Positions 55,217 to 64,000 of a stretch of DNA of 64,000 nucleotides are shown here, piece by piece. The translations under genes and the position numbers were made by a program. This DNA is from Meconema thalassinum. Lineage: Eukaryota > Arthropoda > Insecta > Orthoptera > Tettigoniidae. Under the pieces are notes generated by a model, which was given only the letters and a program-made list of their open reading frames with translations, did no database searches and was not told where the DNA came from. The DNA is taken from assembly GCA_946902985.2 (NCBI GenBank), contig OX336388.2, forward strand, positions 1,505,878,545-1,505,942,544, in the 5' to 3' direction. Each line of letters begins with the position of its first letter. The stretch's first letter is position 1.

Positions 55217-56130
55217 AAAATGCTTTCAAATTTCACCCAGCCACCATATTGAACGTTTGAAATCATTTTAACGTCGTTCAATATTGAATCTAAGCACAAT
55301 CTTTTTTTTTTCTAACTGGCATTGTGCACACATCATTTGATCATTATAAAAGTCAATATAAATATTTGGCCACTATCTTGTTTTAGTGTTGAATACTATT
55401 TTGAAAGTCGCATAAACTTAGCAACTATATAATCGCCTTATCATACAACATTTCAGTTCAATTGCTAATGTAGTGGTGATGCTCAAGTTTGTTGTTTTAA
55501 GGGTCCTAACATCTAGGGTATTGGCCCTACTGCTGTAATTTCAGAGATTTTGAGTTCTGGAGAAATATTTCGCCTGGTAGCCATATTGGATTGGCGACGG
55601 TAATGAAACATTCGAACATCCTTGCGGCGTAGCCATGTGCACTACGGCCTACGGCCGCGCGGGCAGCTGCAGCAAGTCCGAAATTTGAAGATTGGTATCT
55701 CGGCCCTATCAGCGGCTATCCTGAGTGTGTTTTCTCCGGGTTTTCCCTCACTCCCTAGAGGCGAATGCCAGGATAGTACCTTACTTTAAGTCCCGAGACA
55801 TATACTCCGTCCCTGTCTCTGCTACAGGTATACACACTATTACAGTCATCACAGAAATACAGGTTATCAGACAAGCTTAACACATACTCAATTACACGGG
55901 GCTGATCACCAAGATGTCTGACCCCCTTAAATGAATTAACAACAAAATAACAACGAAACATTGAAAGATACGGTTGAGGTGTCAGGAGATGGAGCTAATC
56001 AAACCAAATTTCAGTAACTTCGACTTAGTCGATCGAAAGTTCGTTTGGTGGCGGGATACGCACACACAAACAGACAAAAGTCTACCTCATAAGCCTATAT
56101 TTCATCTCGGCAATTGACTGAAATAGGAGC
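55217..56130 (-). mobile_element. Helentron-like fragment E
   Basis: The order of motifs (CCATATTGGATTGGCGAC, GATACGGTTGAGG, CACACACAAACAGACAAAAG, CTCATAAGCC then a degraded palindrome to AAATAGGAGC) parallels the 5' half of copy A. Its low-coordinate edge is the insertion point of element D or a truncation. Confidence 0.6.
55630..55952 (+). mobile_element. SINE, diverged, family-1-like 3' half
   Basis: TGCGGCGTAGCCATGTGCAC (A-box-like) leads to CAGGTTATCAGACAAGCTTA, ACACGGGGCTGATCACC and AACAACAAAATAAC. The flanks GAAACATTCGAA and GAAACATTGAAA look like a duplication of about 10 bp. Confidence 0.6.
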
Positions 56131-56550
56131 AGGAGAGGTGTAATCATTCATTAAATAAAGAAAAACAAATAGCTGGGAAATACCGGCCTAGGCATTTAAT
56201 ATCGTCCATAATACTTTCATAAGTCACTGTGTGTACGTGCTAGGTCATGCAGTGGTGGTAAGTATGATGAGAATTTGTGCTACTGACTTGTTTATGCTTA
56301 GCTTTAATACTCATTCATTTAAACTCATCTCGCGTATATTTTACCACTTTATTTGAGCAAGGGAAAGCATTTTAGTAAATAATTTTTATTAATTCACGTT
56401 CACTGAATAATGAAAACGTTTTATATGTACTGTACTTTTTAATTATACACCATTACAAAACATGGGCGCAAAATGAAACACTTTTCATATTTAACTCTCT
56501 GGGATGTTTATAATAGTTCTCTCTTAGTACAGAGGTTTTGTAAAAATATG
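56131..56550. other. Unassigned AT-rich stretch
   Basis: No ORF or repeat recognised. Confidence 0.35.
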
Positions 56551-57204
56551 AGTCGTCCAGTTGCAAAACTCGTTTAATCCACTTGTGAATAAGAATCATT
56601 TTCATGAGAAACGTTTCTCTGGGCTTTGCCTCGCGTATCTTTTGTGTTTGTTGTTTTCTACTTTTTTCTTTTTACTTTGTGATTTTGGTTTTTGTTCTTG
56701 TGTTTGCTTTGTGCTTTTGCTTTTGAATTTTAATTTTTGCTTTTATTTCTTGGTTTTGCTTTTGTGTTTGTTTTCTACTTTTGCTTTACTTTCGAATTTT
56801 ACTTTTTGCTTTGTGTTCCTTGTTTTTTGTTTTCTGCTTTTGCTTTTGTTTTTGAACTTTGCTTTTTGTTTTGTGTTTTTTGTTTTTGGTTTTATGTTTG
56901 TTTTCTGGAAAATCAAAATAAAACATAACAAAATAAAATAAAATCAAAATAAAACAAAACAAAATAAAATAAAACAAAATAAACAAAACAAAATAAAAAC
57001 AAAATAAAATAAAACAAAACAAATAACAAAAAATAAATCAAAATAAAATAAAACAAAAAAATCGAAATAAAACAAAACAAAATAAATTAAAATTAAACAA
57101 AAGATAATAAAATAAAATAAAGTAAAATAAAATAATTAAATAAGTAATTTTACGACATGATCCTTATCCACAAGTGGATTAAACGAGTGTTGCAACTGGA
57201 CGAC
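56551..57204. mobile_element. Low-complexity foldback element
   Basis: The outer arms of about 50 bp are inverted copies: AGTCGTCCAGTTGCAAAACT at the left and, read inward from the right, AGTCGTCCAGTTGCAACACT. AATATG flanks both outer ends (56545-56550, 57205-57210). Inside, the left half is T/G-rich (TTTTGCTTTTG type) and the right half is A/C-rich (AAAACAAAATAAAA type), so most of the 654 bp can fold back. The Lys/Thr/Gln- or Phe/Leu-rich ORFs are products of this composition. Confidence 0.8.
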
Positions 57205-57271
57205 TAATATGACAGCTAATACAAGTCTGCTCATTCCTGTATTCATTCACTCACAGAGCCTAAGTCCCCTA

Positions 57272-58880
57272 ACTACATCATCATCATCATCATCATCATC
57301 ATTTCCCCTTATCCAGCTCCTGCCGGGTCGGGGTATTTATGGCACTTCTCCACTTTCCTCTTTCCTTCCACAATTCTTCTTCCACGATCTTGTCCCAGTC
57401 CAGATTCCTTTTTCTCATGCTGTTCTTCACTGAATCGATCCACCTTGTTCTAGGTCTTCCCCTTGCTCTCTTACCCTTGCACTTGGCCTCCAGCACCTGT
57501 CTTGGTATTCTATTTTCCTCCATCCTCTTTACATGTCCAAACCACCTTAGTTTATTCTTCTCAATTCTCTCATTTAGTTTTGCCATCCCAACTTCCTTCC
57601 TAACATCTTCATTCCTCACTCTGTCTTTCCTTGTCTTACCTATCATACTTCTCAGGAATTTCATTTCACTGGCTTGCCTGCTCGTCAGGGTCCAAGTCTC
57701 AGCTGCATAAGTTAATATGGGTACATAGTACATTTTATACATTACCTCCTTGCTTTTCCTTGGTACTTCCTTATCCCAAACAAGTTTTCTTACACTTTGA
57801 TAGAATGCATTGCTCTGCTGTACCCTCCTGTCAATCTCCATGTCCAACCTACCAGTTTGCATCAATTCACTTCCTAGGTATTTGAACGTGTCCACAATTT
57901 CCAAACTCTGACTTCCAATTTTCACAGTGCCCTTTCCTTGTCTTTCCCCTCTTGTCATCACCATGGTCTTGCTTTTCTCTATACTGATTTTCAGGCCATA
58001 CTTCTGAATATTTTCATTCAGTGCATCTAGTTGTTTTTGCACTTCTTCAGTGTTCCTTCCCCAGACCACAATATCGTCTGCAAATAATAGTAACTTCATT
58101 TCTTTATGTCCATATGCTTCCTTTGTTTCCTTTACAATTTCATCCATTACCATTATGAATAAAAGAGGTGACAGCACACTCCCCTGTCTTAGTCCAGTCT
58201 TGTTCCTAAACCAATCTGTCTTTCCAACTGGGGTCAGTACCCTGCTAACACAGTTGTTGTACATTGCTTGCACCATTTCCAACATTTCTCTTCCCAGTCT
58301 CTTCTTAACCATGGTTTCCCATACCTTCTCTCTGGGGACACTATCATATGCCTTTTCTAGATCTATGAAAGTCATGATCAAATCCTCTCCATATTCCCAG
58401 TTCTTTTCCATCACCTGCCTCAAGCTAAAGATTGGGTCCACTGTGGATCTTCCACTCCTGAAGCCATACTGTTCCTCTTGCAACTCTCCTTCCTCCTTTC
58501 TTCTCATTCTTCTTTCTAATATCCTTTCCAGTATTTTTACTATCTGTGATATGAGGGTGATCCCTCTATAGTTATCACACACTTTCTTGTCCCCTTTCTT
58601 GAACACTGGTATTATTAGCCCTTTCTCCCAGTCTTCTGGTACACATTTCCGTTTCCACACACACTTTAGCAGTCGATACAGCCATTGCATACCAACAGGT
58701 CCAGCAGCCTTTATCATCTCTACACTGATTTCATCCACCCCTGTTGCTTTTCCCATCTTCATTTTCTGTACTGCTAATTCCACCTCCAGCATTGTTATAT
58801 CATCTTCTGTTATAGAGTCGTCAGGCTGTGTCACTTCGATCTCACCAGTACACCTAACTACAATGCCATTCATATTGGTT
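57272..58880 (-). mobile_element. 5'-truncated LINE with ATG-repeat tail
   Basis: A minus-strand element with an uninterrupted RT frame and a (GAT)n tail (plus CATCATCAT at 57276-57302). The 5' edge near 58880 cuts into the region before the RT, so endonuclease and 5' end are missing. Confidence 0.85.
57299..58873 (-). CDS. LINE reverse transcriptase, 5'-truncated open frame
   Basis: 524 codons with no stop or shift. The RT motifs are KMGKATGVDEISVEMIK (about residues 37-53), NYRGITLISQIVKILERIL, EQYGFRSGRSTVDPIFSLRQ, MTFIDLEKAYDSVPREKVW, TGLRQGSVLSPLLFIMVMDE and the catalytic LLLFADDIVVWG (near 270). A thumb/C-terminal part follows: TFKYLGSELMQTG, PILTYAAETWTLT, KLRWFGHVKRMEENRIP and GRPRTRWIDSVKNSM. 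The N-terminal endonuclease seen in complete relatives is absent, so it cannot retrotranspose alone. The Met at 58873 is simply the first in the truncated frame. The lack of damage suggests a recent insertion. The clade is uncertain, with RTE-like or related endonuclease-RT families possible. Confidence 0.85.
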   Translation of the reverse strand: MNGIVVRCTGEIEVTQPDDSITEDDITMLEVELAVQKMKMGKATGVDEISVEMIKAAGPVGMQWLYRLLKCVWKRKCVPEDWEKGLIIPVFKKGDKKVCDNYRGITLISQIVKILERILERRMRRKEEGELQEEQYGFRSGRSTVDPIFSLRQVMEKNWEYGEDLIMTFIDLEKAYDSVPREKVWETMVKKRLGREMLEMVQAMYNNCVSRVLTPVGKTDWFRNKTGLRQGSVLSPLLFIMVMDEIVKETKEAYGHKEMKLLLFADDIVVWGRNTEEVQKQLDALNENIQKYGLKISIEKSKTMVMTRGERQGKGTVKIGSQSLEIVDTFKYLGSELMQTGRLDMEIDRRVQQSNAFYQSVRKLVWDKEVPRKSKEVMYKMYYVPILTYAAETWTLTSRQASEMKFLRSMIGKTRKDRVRNEDVRKEVGMAKLNERIEKNKLRWFGHVKRMEENRIPRQVLEAKCKGKRARGRPRTRWIDSVKNSMRKRNLDWDKIVEEELWKERGKWRSAINTPTRQELDKGK

Positions 58881-58884
58881 CGCT

Positions 58885-59505
58885 ATCCATCAATTATATT
58901 AGCGGTGTGTGGCCTAAGAGAGGTACTCCTGTGGGTGATCTAAGCGTCAGGATCAGGCTGAAATGAATTATGAGCACTTCATAAACACGCAGTTCCCGAG
59001 GCATGAGAGTTAACAGTAAACACTAAACTCCAACCGGGAATGGTGCCCTGGGTCCTTAAGACCGATGAAAAGCATTCACACTTAACCACAAAGTCGAAAA
59101 TTAATGATTTCATGTTATTGTTGTCTTATTTTGGCTTTTACAACCCAAACTATTAGATGCCGTGTGATTTTAGGGCTTGTACCTTCTTTTCGATCGTTCA
59201 CAGCCGTGGTGAGTGCAACTAGTTGTTTACAAAACAGAAGAGATGAAAGTTTCATGTGATGGATTTTACATTAAATTGCGCGCCATGAAATAAAAACTAA
59301 CTATGGCTCTTTTCCATTGCTAACTATTAATTGCCTCCACTTCTGTCATTACAGGCTCAGCAAGAGCTAAATATTCCTATCCATCGAGACTGACCTCAAA
59401 ACAACTAAATACGTATTCAGTAAAGAACGTGTAAATGTATGGGCTATACTCTATGACTTTATAAAGAAGTAGAACTAATAGAATACTAATAATGTTATTG
59501 GTTCT
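58885..59505. other. Unassigned stretch
   Basis: No ORF of note and no matched repeat. This may be part of an older element or unique sequence. Confidence 0.35.
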
Positions 59506-59509
59506 ACGT

Positions 59510-59695
59510 CCCTTTTAACTACTGTGGCTCTTAGAGACGCCGGGGTGCTGGAATTATGCCCCAAACGGGATCTAGAACGTGCCAATAAATCTACTGACAC
59601 GACCCTCTCACATTTGTGCACCCTCGAATTCCCACTGACTGCGCCAGGATTCGATCCTACAAGCTTGGGTACAGAAAATTACCACGCAGCCAGTC
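59510..59695 (-). mobile_element. tRNA-derived SINE, family 6
   Basis: It matches 17115-17352 along TTTTAACTACTG, GAGACGCCGGGGTGC, AAATCTACTGACACG and TGACTGCGCCAGGATTCGA. The tRNA-like head is degraded (ACCACGCAGCCAG remains). Confidence 0.7.
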
Positions 59696-59699
59696 AAGA

Positions 59700-61002
59700 G
59701 TAGGCCTATATACTAAGTGAAAGTTCCTGTAAAGAACATTAAGGGTTGTAATGACTCCCCGTTTACTAAGTTTCATTAAAATTCCACTTTTGTATCCAGA
59801 GGAATTGAATGGAATATTAGAAGGGTACACCCATTCATCAGCTTCAATATATGGATCATCTTGCTTCAATTGTAGAGAAAGCCGTTGGTGTGGGGCTATT
59901 TATTTGCTGACTTTAGTCATTGTAGCTGTAATAAATAGTGGATTGTCGATATACTTACAAATATATTATCGAAATTCAAGATGCAGTGTGATAGTTTTAT
60001 GAGGTGTTTTATCTGTTTAATCTCTCTTACAAAGTTTCGTGTTAATCTCGCAATTGGATCCTGACTTATTGATTTGTAAGTTTTAATAGTACGCTTAACC
60101 ACCATGATGAATATAATATAGTGAAGGTGCTCTTTTTCCTTTGGCATACAAAGCCCATATAATGTTTCTACTTTAATGCGATATTATGTCACTGAAAACA
60201 TAGAATTATTTGTTTTATTTTCCAAAGTTTCAAGATGGCCATTGCACGCTCTATTCAGTATTATATACCTATGAATGTTGGTAGAGAGATCCTTGGGTAA
60301 TTCTCTTCTCTCAGTACATTTCTCGTTAATTGTGCTATTATATCATGAGTTAAATATATTCAAGTCTTAAGAATGCGCCCAGCCTCCATCGTGAACGTAT
60401 GGGGTCGCTGTTCTCATGACTTGGTCGCAGGAAGCCACTTACAAGGTTCTACATTACTTTCGTTATTGAAGCTTGAAAATAATTTTAAGTTATTCATTGT
60501 CATTTTCTACATTTTAAGATAGCCGCCGAACTTTATATTCAGTGCGTTATTCTTTTGGCTTATTTGTGCATTGTTCCTCATGTCGTAATACCTTCTAAAG
60601 AAGCTTCGTTTTAATTGAGGAAATTCATTCTGAATGACTCATTATTACGTTTTAATATTACGCCTAGCTGCCATTTTGAATATTTAAAGTTGCTATTATT
60701 TTACTTTCGGAATAGGGTCTCTTTATAGGTACCTTATCACTAATATTAGTTATTTTAGTTCCAAAACATAGAAAGTTATCTTTAAATTATAAATTATGTG
60801 CTATATTGTAAAAATGTATTACTGACGCTACTGAAACCTCTTATATAATACTATTCTACCATGTTTCGTGTTAATTGTGCAATAAAATACTGAGTTACTT
60901 TTTTGTATACTTTTATTAGTACGCCTAGCTGCCATGTTGAATCTTTCAAGTCTCTGCTCCTTTCCTCTGGACAGTCGATGAGACTCATAAAGCTCTATTT
61001 TT
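59700..61002. mobile_element. Helentron-like body H, left part
   Basis: Repeated blocks such as CGCCTAGCTGCCATTTTGAA (60661) and CGCCTAGCTGCCATGTTGAA (60921) and TTTCGTGTTAAT (60030, 60862) give an imperfect repeat of about 260-300 bp of the same style as other family members. The stretch is interrupted by copy B and seems to resume at 62532-62625 (CCCAAGATGGCCGC). The termini were not found. Confidence 0.5.
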
Positions 61003-62531
61003 TAGCCTATTTTCAATTTTGAAAAAAATAGGCTTATGAGATCACCTTTTGTCCGTGTGTGTGCGTGTGTGTGTGTGTGTGTGAGAGAGGTGTGTGTGTG
61101 TGTGTCCCCTAATAACGTTTAAACGGCTCGAGCGATTTCAATGAAACTCGGTAAGTTCATAGCACTATTTCGGGCGACCCCGACCGTGCCCTTCAAATTT
61201 TTTTACGTCTCACCAATCCAACATGGCGGCTGTGCGAAATATTTCACCAGCATTCAATATCTCCGAAACTATTTCCTATATCGTTCTGAAATTGTGTACG
61301 GTGATAAAGGGCACTACTATAAGTTCACCTATGAGACTTTCAAAAACCTGGTTACTACAAAACCAACATGGCGGCCAAGCGAATTTGAGACTTTTAAATA
61401 GACTTTTCTCGCGATTTAACCATCGAAACGTAATGAAACTTGGTACAGCAAATGTTCATACACATTGTAATGCACTGGAGTGTAAGTTAGTTCAATTGTT
61501 TACATAACCTCAAAATGGCGGCTGTGCGAAATATTTCACTGTAATTCTATTTCTCCGAAACTATTACAGATATCACCCTGAAATGTTGTACTTTGATGAA
61601 TGGTACTGATACAAGTTTATCTATGTAACTTTCATAAACCTGTAATGTACAGAACGAACATGGCGGCCAAGCGAATTTGAAATATTTTAATATACTCTTC
61701 TCGTGATTTAACTCACTGAGCGCAGTGAAATGTGGTACAGGAAATGTTTATTCACATTGTAATGCACTGGTATCTAATTTAGTTCAATTGTTTACATAAC
61801 CTCAAGATGGCGGCTGTGCGAATCTTAAAATTGAGTTTTTATTTCTTGTGTCGTAATCATGCGATCGAAGTGAAAGTTTGAATAATGAACCTGCGCAATA
61901 ATTTTCCTTTAATGGTACATGACTCTATGGCCAATACATTTAACAATCCAAGGTGGCGACCATCCGAAATATTTAGACGGCTCTGAATATCTACCAATCT
62001 ATTATAGCAATCAAACTGAACTTTTAATGTTCTTAGGGGCTATCAACTTATGTTCACCTATAGGACCTCAAATAACCTGGTGATCACAAATCCAACATGG
62101 CGGCGAAGCGAAGTATTAATATTCACATGGACGTTTCTCGCAATTTAACCATCCGAGTGCAGTGAAACTTGGTACAGTAAATCCTTATACGAATGTTAAT
62201 CCACTGGCATCTAATTTAATTCAATTGTTTCCATAACCACAAGATGGCAGCTGTGCGAAATTTTAAAATCTCCTTGTTATTTCTTGTGTCCTAATCATGC
62301 GATTGAAATTTGAATGCTACACGTACACAATAATCTTGATGTGACAGTACATAACTCTAGGACCTACATATATAAAATACAACTTGGCAACCATCCGAAA
62401 TATTTAGTCGGTTCTCAATATCTACGAATCTATTGCAGCAATCAAACTGAAATTTTGTATGTTGATAGTGGCAATTAGTATAAGTAGGATATATGAAAAT
62501 AGGCTGTATAGTTCTTCACGGAACTACTTGT
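61003..62531 (+). mobile_element. Helentron-like element B, complete
   Basis: 1529 bp, plus-strand orientation. It starts TAGCCTATTTTCAATTTTG, palindrome to ATAGGCTTATGAGATCACC, GT microsatellite (61050-61106), TTTAAACGGCTCGAGCGATT, about five 145-bp half-units with AAnATGGCGGC, the subterminal GAAAATAGGCT, a hairpin (TAGTTC...GAACTA) and CTTGT. The flanks are CTATTTT and TCTAAATT, fitting T-T insertion. It is the best full copy for comparison with A. Confidence 0.85.
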
Positions 62532-62639
62532 TCTAAATTTCGTTGCTATAACTCTACCAGTAAGATACCAATAATGAATCATTTGTTTTAAAATCCCAAG
62601 ATGGCCGCAGTACACTACGAGAAAGGGGTTTAATTACAG

Positions 62640-63811
62640 TGCAGTGTTTTTATAGAAGTTTCTAAGAAGGAGTTTGTCAATTTTGAAATTAAATCTCTTT
62701 TGTTTTCAGCTAATATTGAATTTGGTTTGTGAAGTTTCAATACATATTTATTTTGGCGGTATCTCTTAAATGGAGTAAGAACTATACAACGTCCTAGGTC
62801 CATGCTGAAGTTAGTACCCAGCACGTAGCATCGAAGACATTGAAAGCGCTGAGTTGATCTATTTCTTTTCAACACTTTGTTACTCTGGTTTCGTTTCTCA
62901 GCAGACTAAGTGAAATCAGTTTATCTTTGTTGAATCTCTAGATGAGTCCACTAGGTCAACAACGCATTCGTTACTGTTAGAGAATCTTTGTACGAGTCGG
63001 GACGAGACGTGCGGGGGTGGGAAAGACTGTTGATGTCCACTGGGGCTGGCTGGACTGACCACGTTAATGAGCAAAGTTTTGATTAGCAGGAGACTCCGTC
63101 TCTTAGGCCTAATTGTAAATCTGAAGCAGAGGAGGAAAAGAGAAGATGTTCACTTGGTGACCGTGTGAGGAGGCATCTCTTATTCACAGTCAGGTCCTTG
63201 CGTCTGATAATATCATTCGTTACTAAGATGTACAAAAAGTACCAAAGTTCATTTTTAGTTCGACTGTGTCATCTATATTTGCAATGCCAAAGATCTTACA
63301 TTTACCTTCCATTTATGGAGATACCTAATTCAGTGGTTAGCAATTTCTGATGCATACTCAAACTCACACTGTTTTCCAACATACTGACATAAGTTCACTT
63401 CTTGAATTAACTTGAAAATAACAGCATATGGCCTACTTTATCTATACTGTATGGATGTAATTACATCGCTTGTCCTTCACATGCAGTATAATTTCCTAAG
63501 TTTATAGTAGTTAATTTTAATGTCCTGCACAGACAGCGTACTGAATGAAGTCAAACTCACTCGGCTGGTCCATGTTTGTTTAAATGCAATGATTTGAACT
63601 CTACCGTCCCATAAGTCACACTATTGGATAGTGATATCTTGACTCAACTTACTTTTCCCACAGTAAGAGGTTATAGGTTTATCGAGATGGTAGTGGTTTT
63701 GCTGCATCCGAAAACACAGAACCACTCTCATCAAGCAAATATCAAAATGTAGAAGTATCATTTAGTATTTACCCGTCTTTCCGTGGACTTGCACACCATT
63801 TTGAATTCATT
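62640..63811. other. Unassigned stretch, possibly unique sequence
   Basis: Short ORFs only (81 codons at 62630-62875 minus; 61 at 63165 plus), without recognisable features or repeats matched elsewhere. Confidence 0.4.
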
Positions 63812-64000
63812 TAGCCTACTTTTTCTGACCGCAACAAAATAGGAGATCTAAACTATTAAAATGTCCGTATGGCAGACTGTGTGTGTTTGTTCGTATGTCT
63901 GTCCTCCATTATCAAAACTACAATGCAAAATAGAATAAATTTTAATTCAATACATGGCAGCACTGACAAAGGAAGCCCAAATCCTCAGTTTTCATTGACG
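63812..64000 (+). mobile_element. Helentron-like element G, start only
   Basis: TAGCCTACTTTTTCTGACC with a degraded partner AAATAGGAGATCT, then a GTGTGTGTTTG tract and TCCATTATCAAAACTAC, the family's 5' order. It continues past the window end. Confidence 0.65.

Noticed and set aside
56561..57022. Phe/Leu-rich membrane-like ORF and Lys/Thr/Gln-rich ORF
   Set aside because: Products of T/G and A/C low-complexity arms of a foldback element.
1..64000. Species-level identification
   Set aside because: SINE and LINE styles suggest an insect with a large genome, but nothing here is diagnostic without a database search.

Overview
This window is eukaryotic, very probably from a large, repeat-rich arthropod (insect) genome. 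The signs are BEL/Pao and Ty3/Gypsy LTR elements, Jockey-like and CR1-like LINEs with microsatellite tails, many tRNA-headed SINEs, canonical Helitrons and Helentron-like elements, and no operon structure. I found no convincing host gene, tRNA gene or rRNA gene. Almost every long reading frame belongs to a transposable element. The species cannot be fixed from this sequence.

Layout. 1-7.5 kb: a minus-strand Ty3/Gypsy copy (gag, protease, RT), broken by stops and a frameshift, with a full-length plus-strand LINE (2975-6162, intact 1001-aa ORF) inserted in gag. 9.7-11.2 kb: the 3' part of a Helitron carrying a 163-bp tandem array. 11.3-21.9 kb: SINEs, LINE and Tc1/mariner remnants and a Helentron-like element. 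21910-31499: a complete BEL/Pao element (minus) with near-identical LTRs and a 5-bp target duplication; its left LTR holds a 1533-bp insertion that is absent from the right LTR. 32.3-36.1 kb: two CR1-like LINE copies, each hit by a SINE. 36180-38176: a foldback/Mutator-like element with 540-bp inverted repeats inside a SINE. 38445-43392: a non-autonomous LTR retrotransposon with a charged ORF; its 3' LTR holds a hAT-like element. 46408-55216: a nest in which a Helentron-like element contains a SINE, a 2980-bp solo LTR and a Helitron, and the Helitron carries a 13-unit satellite array and another Helentron-like element. 56.5-64 kb: a low-complexity foldback, a 5'-truncated LINE with an open 524-aa frame, and more Helentron-like copies.

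Relations. The elements form a readable insertion history because several empty sites survive in the same window: paired LTRs, split SINEs and matched target duplications. The most interesting family is a set of about eight non-coding elements. They start TAGCCTA(T/C)TTT with a palindrome, carry a GT- or GTCT-rich microsatellite, contain internal repeats with regularly spaced AAnATGGCGGC motifs, and (in the four copies whose far end is identifiable) end in a subterminal inverted repeat, a small hairpin and CTTGT. They insert between two T residues without target duplication, which matches Helentron-associated (HINE) elements. All family names are by recognition only; no database search was possible.
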